Below, piece by piece: positions 54,521 to 64,000 of a stretch of 64,000 nucleotides of DNA. The DNA is from Dysidea avara (lineage: Eukaryota; Porifera; Demospongiae; Dictyoceratida; Dysideidae), in contig NC_089275.1 in assembly GCF_963678975.1 (NCBI RefSeq), forward strand, positions 18,922,220 to 18,986,219, in the 5' to 3' direction. Both the position numbers and the translations under genes were made by a program. Position 1 is the stretch's first letter, and each line of letters opens with the position of its first letter. Below the pieces are notes generated by a model. It searched no databases. It was not told the origin of the DNA and was given only the letters and a program-made list of their open reading frames with translations.

Positions 54521-57451
54521 CTCAACTGTCCATGTCTCATATAGCAGTTGATGATCCAGGTGGGACTTCGGGTGCCCACACTTTCACCTGTGAGACATGG
54601 TACAGCCTCCTGGGGGTTACTATTCCTGTCCCAGGAGGGCATGCCTGTGCTGACTCATAGTACCTGAGTAGTGCACAGGTGCCCCAGTGCTGGCTACTGG
54701 GCAGCGTTACCGTGTAGCGGCAGCTTAAGGCTTTGCTTTGTGCGTGTGCGTGTGTATATGCATGGTGAATTTGCATTGTGTATGTAAAGTGCAGTAGTTG
54801 TCAGTACAACTAACCTGAACAAACTGGTCACTGTTATTGCCAGACCATTCACTGCTCCCAATTTATCAGGTGTAAGTGAGTTATTAATGAAGAGTGCTTG
54901 ACATATAAAACAATTGTTTAAAGTTGAGTGAATAGTCAGTAATGATAAAATCAGGATAATTCACAACACAGGCTTACTGCAAACAACAATTAAGTAAAAC
55001 ATAAAAATTCTGAATGTACAAACAGTTTGTACATACTTTCCACTGGTATATGTAAGTGATGGAAAGAGAAGTATGACAACAACTAAAATTGAATTGTTGA
55101 TCAGAAATGTCTACAGTAAGAAACAAATCAAGTTAATTTTATTAATATACAGACATCTAAAAGCTCACCATTATAGTGTCAAATCTCTTTTCCATCTGTA
55201 ATATAAACACACAGTAACTTTAAATAACTATTCTGTTACATTTACCTTCCATACATACAGTACATATAGGTAGCTACATAGTGTAAAGAAATTCCAGTGT
55301 GTGGGAATGTCAAAGTGCAGTGCTGGGTGATAACTACTATACAGCTAGATGATAACTATAGACCCAACGATAAGTAACTTATCACCCTGCAGTGCAGCCA
55401 TTCAGACTAGTTCATGGCATCATAACTATGATTGGTATTGTTTACCTGGACACTGTTGCTTCATAAAATTGTTTCATTGCTACAGTATAATAGTGTCTGT
55501 CTAATAGCAATGAAGTTAAATCTATTCGTGACCTAGACAAAATCTTGTGAGCTTACTTTAAAATTCTGTGCACTGGGATATAAAATAGGTACATACATCC
55601 TCTATACTTGGATATCATTGTTATGACACTCGACCTCATCCTCGCTCTACCTTATAGTCTTGTGTACTAACAACAATATCATCATTGTAATGGGAGACAA
55701 CAGTATGAATTTATTTGTCTATTTCACAATATATTAATTATAATACAAAGTTGACCCTAACAAATCAAAACACCCTTACTGAAAAAAGACCAGTAATATT
55801 AGTATGTTAGTTGTGGGATAAAAGCAGGACTGGGGGACAAGGACTCAGCAACTCGACAAACGAAATCCAACTACACAACGAAGATATATCATACACATTT
55901 GCAGCTAATGGTTGACCCGAGAATTGTACAGCACATTTACCACTTTTGTTCATGCTCATAACAGATTGAGATACTCTAATAGAGCAGTTGTGAAATTATT
56001 AAAATTTTGATTTACTCACAACTTGTAGAACTGCTTTAAGTCAGCAAATCAAATAATGGGATTTACATTATAGAAGCTGTTGATTGAAGCTAATTAAGCA
56101 CTGTGGGAGACAACCGGTGCAAATCTGTAGCAATAATTCTCACTGAGCTAATAATTATCTCCTTTCTGCCCTAAGATAGTTACCTATAGCAAATTATCTG
56201 GTTAACTCTCCTCTATTCTATATAGCTACTGTACAATTGCTGAGTTATAATTACAGCCGTGCCATGATATAGAAGCTGTGATGGCTTTATAAAGTCATAT
56301 TACATAGCTTAGAATTTCAAGAATAATTCCTCTTGCTGTTTACAATAATAACTGTACATGGTGACCAAATTTTAAACACCAGTCACACTGAGTGAGAGTA
56401 TATGTGTAAACTCATTTAAGTACGTATGTGATACTCTGATTGTTTTGTTAGGAAGTGACTGCTCTATTACAGTATTTTAATAGATGCTTGTTGGGGCTCC
56501 ACTAGTACTGCATATGTTGTACACATTCATTGTTATCTGTTTCTGTTCCCACCATTCTGTCCCTCTTTATAGCCTCCAATTTTCCTGTCCCCATCCTGTA
56601 CAGTATGTTAGCTTAACTTACTGGATTGTACACTATCAGTGACAATGGAGTCATCAGTACTCCCACTATACCCAGGGTGGTACCAATATTGCTGAGAGTG
56701 AAATCTAATCCACCTGTACAGTGAAATATATATGTTTGTACTCAAAGTACAGACTTATCACTATGCATATCATGTGTACATACTAATATTGCTGCAGTTG
56801 CTCAATAGAAAACAACTCTATATTGAACAACTATGTGTTAAAAGATCTGTGTCAGGACTATGTATGTCGGGAACTTATAAGCACCGAAGCGTACTTCTAT
56901 GAATGGTTTTTAAAATTGTAACACATGCAATTTTGGTAGAAACTTTTCCTCATAATCAGTGTTTAGATACTTATCCCTACATACAGTGTATGCAGCTAGT
57001 TATGTAGCTAAATAACTATTTAGTGTGTATGATTAGTGAATTTCCCTGGAGGTTAAGAAATAATCATTCATGAAAAATTTCCTCCTTAAAAATAGTCTGC
57101 TATACCATTGGAAAAAAGAAAGCTGTCCATGCAGTCATGCACACATAAAATTGAAAGTATCTCTGTAAAGTTTAGTTAAAATCCATACGTACGTACATGC
57201 ATGTACAACCAGCTAACAATAATTTTTCTATAAAACTTCATGTCAATAACCACTATACAATTATACACTTCTCATCATACCTAGTGATCTATCAGTAGAG
57301 GCCCACAATGAATAACACTCATCAAATCCAATAGTAGCAAATGAAAATAGTCCATATAAAAACACTGTACTAAATGTCACCTTGTCTCTAAGAAAGGGAT
57401 AAATGTATGTAGCTCTGATGTAAGTACACACTCAATATTAGAATATTGTAC

Positions 57452-57787
57452 TTTATTAAGCTCAGAAATACTTGACAACCAGATGACAAGTGTTGTGTGG
57501 ACTGTTTTACTCTTTGTTTGAGTTTCAACGATCTTTTTACTATCACAGCTTCTCCTTCATCAACCAAAAACACATCCATAATTACTGTATCCTCTCCATT
57601 ATCATCTTTATCAACTACCTCAGTACCACCCTGTATTGATGTGCTTTGTGATGGGAAATCTTCTGCTGATTTTAGGTCAGTTTCTAGCTCATATGTATTA
57701 TTATTGGGTTCATTATGTGGTTCTAGACCAGTTTTTATTGATGAATCATTTATATCATTAGTCAAGCCATTGCTATCATCTTCATTG
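57452..57787 (-). CDS. MFS central cytoplasmic loop exon
   Basis: This 336-nt exon (1 + 335, phase matched on both sides) encodes NEDDSNGLTNDINDSSIKTG and ends QHLSSGCQVFLSLIK. It joins to DKVTFSTVFLYGLFSF in the next exon. It is strongly acidic with many Asn and Ser, as in the variable TM6-TM7 loop of MFS proteins. It has no stop codon. Confidence 0.75.
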
Positions 57788-59339
57788 CTGTAAGTAATGA
57801 TAACATAGATTTGTATAGATCTCCCAAACACACTGCACAAATTATATATTACTATAACACATGCACTCATTACAATAATAATTATGTGACTGTCAGCTAT
57901 ATAGTTCACACCAACGTTTTTTTTTTATAATTTAAAAAATGTATTGAACAATGATGGTAAAATTAAATGATGCCTACTATGAAGAATACATTATGCAAGT
58001 TTTAAATGCTCTGTTACCAAGTAAAGCCAGTCTCAAATTTATGCAGCCATCTTTATTGCCTCCAAAATGTTATGTGTTTTACATGTATTTGTTTACATTG
58101 AGATAGAGGTACATAATATGCCTGTACTAATTACCTACTTGTGTGGATGAGTGAATACAGGGCTAAAACTATAACCATACTTTGAATGGTGCCCAGTGAA
58201 TTTGCTAAGTCATGGTGAACACATTGATGGCCCGGGTAGTTTGAAAATTGAGGTACAAGTTAGTGGCTATAATAAAATTGTTGACTTTAATTCTTTAAAA
58301 CTGCTTATCTCAAGACTTCTTATGAGCGATTTGGATTATTTTTCAAAAATCTGGTCACAAATCTTTCTGACAGTACCAGCATAACTTGTAAACGATAGCA
58401 AGCACATGTATGAAATTTACACAAGAGATGCATCAATCTATTACCTTTCAGACCACTTTTAGTATTTGTAGCTGCTTGTAGAGTTTCTCACCAATTAAGA
58501 TAGAAAATCTGAGCAGTTGGACGAGTGAAGTAGTATCACGAGTACTCACAAAAAGGAGGACGATGTGGGGTGGGCAAGAGATAGACTTCAAAATGGACAA
58601 CTGAAGTCCAAACATGAGATTACAGGACTGTGCTGGCTTATTAGTGGCTGATATGCAGTAAAATCAACAGAAAAATGTTTGGCCAATATTATCAGCAATA
58701 AACCACTGGTTCTTGCCAAGTCAGGCCCTTCACAAGGTCAGAAATTGCCATTCAAGCTCTCCACACCACCCAGAAAAGACATCTGTTAAAAAGTTTTAAA
58801 TGGTTTGGTAGTAAAGACAGACAAAATGAGTGCTTGCCACTACAAGTTTTGCAATAAGTGATTCTTTGATTGATGAACTGACTTTGGTATTACTGAATTT
58901 GCTATCAGCTCATAAAGTAAGACTTACAGGTTAGGATCCACCCCTGTTCTGGTACATTAACAGTTCAATGTCCTAATGCTGGATCTATTTGTGATTTTGA
59001 CAGGAATGTGGGAAATATTTTAGCAAGTTTTCCTCTATACTCTTGCATTCAATGCACTGCAGATGAGTATTTTGTTTGGAAAAAATAAAATAAATGTTAC
59101 TTTGACACATCAGTGAAGTCACTGACAAGATGGCTGTCTGACACTAAAGGTATGCACACAGGCAGTTATTCAGATGGTATTTCTGAATCAGCCTTATAGT
59201 AGCTATAATGGTTATCATCAAAGCTTTTCCTACCAAGATCTGCACCAGCACTACCTTATTGTTTCAACATAGCTGCTATTGTTGCACTACCCACAACCAA
59301 AAATTATTTATAATCAATGTCAGTCACTAAAATTCAGTA

Positions 59340-59760
59340 GACGCCTGTTAAGACACATAGTAGTGTGTCAGGCAGCCAAGAAAGCTGATGCGCCACACTG
59401 TGTGCATATTGATAGGAAGAAAGAAAATGCAATTTTCATGCATGCACGTATCATGCATGAATAGTATCCATGACCCCTTCTTTAAAGCACATCACTTTTG
59501 CATTATAACTCGCCAGGTAGGGCAACCCACGCAGCAAATTTGATTAAATTTACACTAGCCTTTTGTAACATATGGGCATTCAAAATTCAGGTTTTTGCTT
59601 TGTTTTTTCTTCTTGCGCCTTAGGGGTCTACAGTGGCTTAGATTTCTTTTCACACAATTCGCAAGACTTGCTATAAAATGCAAATGTGTATCCAGTTTCT
59701 ACTGCTTACACTTCAAGTATTGTACCAAGCTACATGTGCTGGTATGTAAGTTTATCGTAT
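59340..59760. repeat. Dispersed repeat, second copy of the 14045 family
   Basis: It shares AGACACATAGTAGTGTGTC, then AAGAAAGCTGATGCGCCACA and AGGAAGAAAGAAAATG, with 14045-14120. It lies inside the intron after the first visible MFS exon. Confidence 0.5.
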
Positions 59761-60450
59761 AATTTTACTTCATGAGTATACTCAACACAGACACAACTCC
59801 ATATATAGTCATAGAGATATTGCATATGTGATAGTGGTTGTGTCCTGTGTTCCTGCAATCAACTTACACTTTATCAGGTTTATAAGGTTTATCAGGCAGG
59901 AGAAAACCAACTGCAATAACTCCCAATGCACTCAGAAATGCTGCAAACATGCGGGCACACTGCCAAACAATGTTCTCCAATAGATGAAACAAATAGGACG
60001 TGCGCCTGTGCGTGCAACAACTTGAAACAAATAGGGCCATACGTCACAATTTTTTTTACGGTAGTCGATATCTAAACAACTGTTAATAGTTATTGCCATG
60101 TATCCATGAGGTACTTGTCATTCTGGGGCTAGCAGGAAGGCTAGTCACAAGGCTAAGTCGACCAGCGCGTGGAAGAAGTGTCTCCGTCTTTTTGCTGCCG
60201 GTGAGAAATTCAAAAGAGGAGAACAACCACCTAAAGGATCGCACTGGGAGTCAGTGATACGGATAATAATGGCTTGCCCTGCTCATGAAGGTGGGAACAG
60301 GACCTGTACCTGCCAGTACCACCCCTCCGTAAGTCATTTTGCTGTAATGATCGCGCTTTTCGTATACTAGGCATGGTGAGATGTGTTATAAAATCATCAT
60401 AGTAGTGATTTGATGTCTGTGCATTATATATGGTATATATGCACATACAG

Positions 60451-61572
60451 AGCCCACATGTGCAATCCCAGACTGTTGCTGCATCTACTGGTGATGCTAG
60501 TGGTTCTGAGAGACAGGTATTTGAAAATCTATACCTGTTTCTTTTTTTGTTAACTTCCCTTGTGCCGACATCAGGAATTGATTACTTCTTTTGTACAACC
60601 CCTAGCCACAGTTGCCTCAGATATCTCAGATACAATTCCAATGGGACAGGTAATATTTGCTTGCAAATTACTGATTACACATACATGTTACTACAGGATG
60701 TGGAGGGTGCCCATACTTCCTCTGCTTCAAGATCTCTTACTACCTCTTTAATTTGTACTACCCCTTCGGTATCGTCAATTACCCCATCCTTAAGACCTCT
60801 TACCCCATCGCCAATCCTTCTTACCCCTTCCTCGGTATCTCTTACTCTTTCTTCAGTCCTTCTTATCCCATCATCAATGTCCCTTCCCTCATCATTAACT
60901 TCTAAAACCACTACTAGTGTAACAATGGTAAGTATACATTTAAACTCTTGCCTATTTTATATGATTTCAATGTGCAGGCACCTACAAGCTACCAAAGAAC
61001 TCATAGGAGCACACACGCATCCTTGACATGGCCTGTAAGTACATGTAAATACGGTGATGTGATTTTTATGTGTGGAGCACAGGTTAGTGTTTGTGTGTAT
61101 AAGCCAAAGGTAGTGGCCTGGCAGCAGGATCCTGCCACCAGTGTAATTGTATCCACCACGATATCCTCTGCATTCACTAGTGTATCAGTCTCCTCCTCGC
61201 CAACAAGATCCAGTGTGAATACTAGTCCCTCCATGCCATCTACCATCATTATGCCTCCCCCAACAGCCAGCATTGTAGCCAGGAGTCAGTATCTGGTATG
61301 AAAGATGAGTCTTGAAATTTATAGTGCTTTTATATGTGTGTGTGCGTGTGTGCGTGTGTGTGTGTGTGTGTAGGCCTCAGTGGTTGCTGGCGCCACACCA
61401 CAGTCAGCTGATGCTGCACATGTTAATGCCACACTTGTACCCAAAACAGTGGAGGTAATTGTAGCAGCAAAGAATTGCAGTGGGATAATTTTATTACAAA
61501 ATTCAGAACGCTGTGTCACTGTTGCCATTCACTGCTGGTGGTGATTATGTTGAAAAACATACTCCGACTTCA
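60451..61572 (+). CDS. Phase-0 spacer exons of the DUF6729 gene
   Basis: Seven exons of 66, 75, 231, 57, 171, 81 and 66 nt all begin and end in phase 0. They encode a low-complexity Ser/Thr/Pro/Val region. The 231-nt exon has an irregular repeat of the LTPSSVSL or LLTPSP kind. Any of them can be skipped without changing frame. Boundaries rest on GT/AG and phase only, with no homology, so individual exons are less certain than the C-terminal ones. Confidence 0.5.
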
Positions 61573-61621
61573 GTAAGGGGCTTATTTAATATTAACATTA
61601 TCTTTTCATATGTTTAAACAG

Positions 61622-62735
61622 AAGTTAAGCTGCCAACCTACTGACTATGCTCTCCGCTTGCCTGCTGCATGGAGAGACCACATGAATGTTGGTGACCAGC
61701 AATGGATTGGCAGAACTGTGTTTTCTGCACAGAACATTATCAGTGACACAGTTGCTGCAAAGCTGTGGTGGTACCCTCCAATAGCAGATCTAAAGACAAC
61801 TCAACCAAAGCCAGAGTCCTATGTTTTACGACGGATTTGTGTTTGGATGCCATGGAGAGCATGGTCCATTGATTTAAAGTGCCCCGATTTCCACTTGAGG
61901 TCACTGCAGTAAGTAAAGTAATTAAGTAAGGTGTGCAAAATTTGAATTGCGATTTTAATAGTTCAAAGGGTCTTTACAAGAAGACAATCAGAAGAGTAGT
62001 TGATCTGAGGGACTACAACTATCTTGCAACTGAAGAACTTGGCTGTGATTGGTGCAATAAAGCTTTTCTGAGCTGGGATTCTCGGTAAGGATTCATTGCA
62101 AGAATTACTTATAAATAATACTGCTTTACTTCCCAGGCTATTGAATCAGCTGACTGAATCACAGCGTTCACTGTTTCCAGCCATCCTAACCCATCGGCTG
62201 GCTTGTGATAAGGCTGTGGTGTCCCTGTTGCAAGGTAGAACTCTTGGGAATAGTCCCACTGCACTACGCAATGCTGTGTTTGAAGTACACAGAGAAGAGT
62301 GGACAAGAAAACAGCTCAGATACCTTGATGACTGTCGAAAGTACAAGTGAGTTTAGTACTTGAAATAATAACAATACTTTACTGGATGTGTTTGAATAGG
62401 CAAGGCAAGACAGGACTGCTATCAGAAACTCCTCCTGTGTTTGCAGACCCAGTGCCATTTGAAGGACTGCCAAGTGATCGGTTAGAACTCTTGCATGTAT
62501 GTGTGCATGCTTGTATGCTATTTGGCATTTGTAGATGGTTTATGTCAGTGTACGCCAGGGACATTCTCAGCAGGCTCCCTCAACTTCTCGCCACTTGCAC
62601 TGGAGTGTTTGGTTCAGTGTTAAAGATCGATTCAACAAAAAAAGTGTGTGGGAAGTTGCAGGGAATTGCAGCTGGGAGTGCCTCCTGGTGTACCAACATT
62701 AGCAATGAGAGGGGTGAGGTCCTTATTTCAGTACT
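61622..62735 (+). CDS. DUF6729 domain-coding exons (intact part)
   Basis: Exons 61622-61908, 61962-62084, 62137-62346 and 62400-62735 join in phase (CA+T, CG+G, AA+G). The domain keeps WWYPP, MPWRAW, a CPD...C/CDWC zinc-like pair and the TLGNS motif. A potential 38-nt intron at 62497-62534 was not used because the unspliced frame is the one that stays open. Confidence 0.75.
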
Positions 62736-62865
62736 AACCGAGTCGAGGGACTGGAAGGTCTTCGTCCTATGGCAATGGGACTAAATAGAAGGTTTGTCTT
62801 TAAAACATATCTGGGCTCATTCTACTTTCACTATAAGTATGACAAGGCCAGGCAGGACCCTCCAC

Positions 62866-64000
62866 ATTACCTTGTAGAGAGTTCAGCTACAAAGAAACCA
62901 CCATGTAGAAAATGCAGCCACAAACAAATTGCCCTGTAGAAAGATCAGTTAGAAGAAGTTACCTTTTAGAGAGTTCAGCTACAAAGAAACCACCCTGTAG
63001 AGAGATCAGCTAGAAGAAGTTACCTTGTAGAGAGTTCAGCTACAAAGAAACCACCATGTAGAGAGTTCAGCTGCAAAGAAATCACCCTGTATAAAATTCT
63101 GCCACAAACAAATTGCCCTGTAGAAAGATCAGTTAGAAGAAGTTACCCTGTAGAGAGTTCAGCTACAAAGAAACCATTTTGTAAAGAGCTCAGCTGCAAA
63201 CAAATCACCTGTACAGAATTCAGCTACGAACAAATCACCCTGTAGAGAGATCAGCTAGAAGAAGTTACCTTGTAGATAGTTCAGCTACAAACAAATCTCC
63301 CTGTAGAGAGATCAGCTAGAAGAAATTACCTTGTAGAGAGTTCAGCTACAAACAAATCACCCTGTAGAGAGATCAGCTAGAAGAAGTTACCTTGTAGAGA
63401 GTTCAGCTACAAAGAAACCACCATGTAGAGAGTTCAGCTGCAAAGAAATCACCCTGTAGAAAATTCTGCCACAAACAAATTGCCCTGTAGAAAGATCAGT
63501 TATAAGAAGTTACCTTTTAGAGAGTTTAGCTACAAAGAAACCATTCTGTAAAGAGCTCAGCTGCAAACAAATCACCTGTACAGAATTCAGCTACAAACAA
63601 ATCATCCTGTAGAGAGATCAGCTAGAAGAAGTTACCTTGTAGATAGTTCAGCTACAAACAAATCTCCCTGTAGAGAGATCAGCTAGAAGAAATTACCTTG
63701 TAGAGAGATCAGCTACAAAGAAACCATCATTTAGAAAGTTCAGCTTCAAACAAATCACCTGTAGAGAGTTCAGCTACAAAAAAATCTCCCTGTAGAGAGA
63801 TCAGCTAGAAGAAGTTACCTTGTAGATAGTTGAGCTACAAACAAATCATCCTATTGAAAGATCAGCTAGAAGAAGTCACCTTGTAGAAAGTTCAGTTAAA
63901 AAGAAACCACCATGTAGAGAGTTCAGCTACAAACTAGCCACCTTGTAGAGACATCAGCTAGAAAAGTTACCTTGTAGAGAGTTCAGCTACAAACAAATCT
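62866..64000. repeat. 31-bp minisatellite array 2 (runs off the window)
   Basis: The same unit family as 14925-17415: GTAGAGAGTTCAGCTACAAA, with variants GAAACCACCAT and GCTAGAAGAAGTTACCTT. At least 35 copies are visible and the array continues past position 64000. Within it, about 63000-63360 and 63360-63700 share the same order of variants, indicating a higher-order duplication. Confidence 0.95.

Larger units (their letters stand above)
54051..59959 (-). pseudogene. Major facilitator transporter (ZIFL/YCR023C-like), 5'-truncated with two in-frame stops
   Basis: Exons on the minus strand: 59868-59959, 57452-57787, 57281-57387, 56622-56713, 55169-55195, 55037-55110, 54815-54976, 54051-54246. 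All junctions are GT/AG and in phase (362 codons). They cover TM6 (ALGVIAVGFLLPDKPYKPDK), a 112-residue acidic central loop (TGLEPHNEPNNNTYELETDL), TM7-8 (GFDECYSLWASTDRSLGGL, NIGTTLGIVGVLM), TM9-11 (TPDKLGAVNGLAITVTSLFR) and TM12 (ILFSFVFLLSFIIVAFFPKR). The LGxVNGxAxSxxSLxR pattern is typical of the plant/fungal ZIFL/YCR023C branch. TGA at 54961-54963 (probably an old Trp) and TAG at 54156-54158 interrupt it, and TM1-5 were not found. The likeliest reading is a dying gene; the family assignment is from memory. Confidence 0.75.
60130..62862 (+). pseudogene. DUF6729-type multi-exon gene, frameshifted and cut off by minisatellite
   Basis: Exons: about 60130-60328 (start unresolved), 60451-60516, 60575-60649, 60697-60927, 60978-61034, 61125-61295, 61374-61454, 61507-61572, 61622-61908, 61962-62084, 62137-62346, 62400 onward. 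The first exon is basic and Cys/His-rich (KKCLRLFAAGEKFKRG; CTCQYHPS). Seven phase-0 exons then give a Ser/Thr/Pro-rich spacer. The C-terminal part holds RLPAAWRDHMNVGDQQWIGR, KLWWYPPIADLKTTQPKPES, KGLYKKTIRRVVDL, CDWCNKAF, LFPAILTHRLACDKAVVSLL, RTLGNSPTALRNAV and WFMSVYARDILSRLPQLLA, which I recognise as the DUF6729 domain of multi-copy invertebrate proteins of unknown function. Near 62740-62750 the frame slips to give GLEGLRPMAMGLNRR. After KARQDPPHYL the minisatellite begins. Confidence 0.7.

Noticed and set aside
54064-54642. 192-codon minus ORF overlapping the last MFS exon
   Set aside because: The MFS reading is in another frame, with correct splice phase and recognisable TM11-12. The long ORF runs through a repeat and a GT microsatellite.
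60231-60446. Minus ORFs over the first DUF6729-gene exons (also 60675-60911, 61001-61273)
   Set aside because: They are antisense shadows of the Ser/Thr-rich plus-strand exons, whose boundaries follow GT/AG and a constant phase.
62497-62534. A 38-nt intron in the DUF6729 gene
   Set aside because: It is too short, and its use would break the frame that continues into WFMSVYARDIL.

Overview
This looks like nuclear DNA of a simple animal, most likely a demosponge such as Amphimedon (inference, no database search). It is AT-rich, its multi-exon genes have very short introns (45-69 nt is the commonest size class in the ABC transporter), and it is crowded with small inverted-repeat transposons. 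There are no bacterial-style operons. Apart from the single-exon TRIM blocks, the real genes are missed by simple ORF calling because they are split into short exons. I rebuilt them by joining exons at GT/AG sites and checking that the reading phase carries through.

Layout. (1) 3.3-5.3 kb: a minus-strand TRIM gene copy A (RING, two B-boxes, coiled coil, filamin) with a nonsense codon in the RING, head-to-head with a plus-strand exon that duplicates exon 1 of the ABC transporter further right. (2) 5.4-19.8 kb: transposons, including a PHD/EN/RT LINE at 9990-13408 (minus), and a 2.5-kb minisatellite. (3) 19.8-21.2 kb: TRIM copy B, with an open RING. (4) 21.3-29.1 kb: mostly repeats. One composite element (21605-25398) carries an 864-bp relative of itself, a retroelement fragment and other insertions. 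(5) 29335-50187: a 29-exon short-type ABCC (MRP4/ABCC4-like) exporter, predicted 1408 aa, open from ATG to stop. (6) 54.05-59.96 kb, minus: a 5'-truncated major-facilitator transporter gene (TM6 onward) with two in-frame stops. (7) 60.1-62.86 kb, plus: a multi-exon gene ending in what I recognise as a DUF6729-type domain. It has a frameshift and then runs into a second array of the same minisatellite, which continues past the window end.

How it fits together. The TRIM/ABCC-exon-1 pair occurs twice in the same divergent arrangement (A: 3.3-5.3 kb; B: 19.8-29.4 kb), so the left half of the window looks like an old segmental duplication. In copy A the two start codons are 429 bp apart. In copy B they are 8.1 kb apart, and much of the extra length is transposon. 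Only copy B is connected to the rest of the ABCC gene. TRIM A, the MFS gene and the DUF6729 gene all show damage; TRIM B and the ABCC gene do not.
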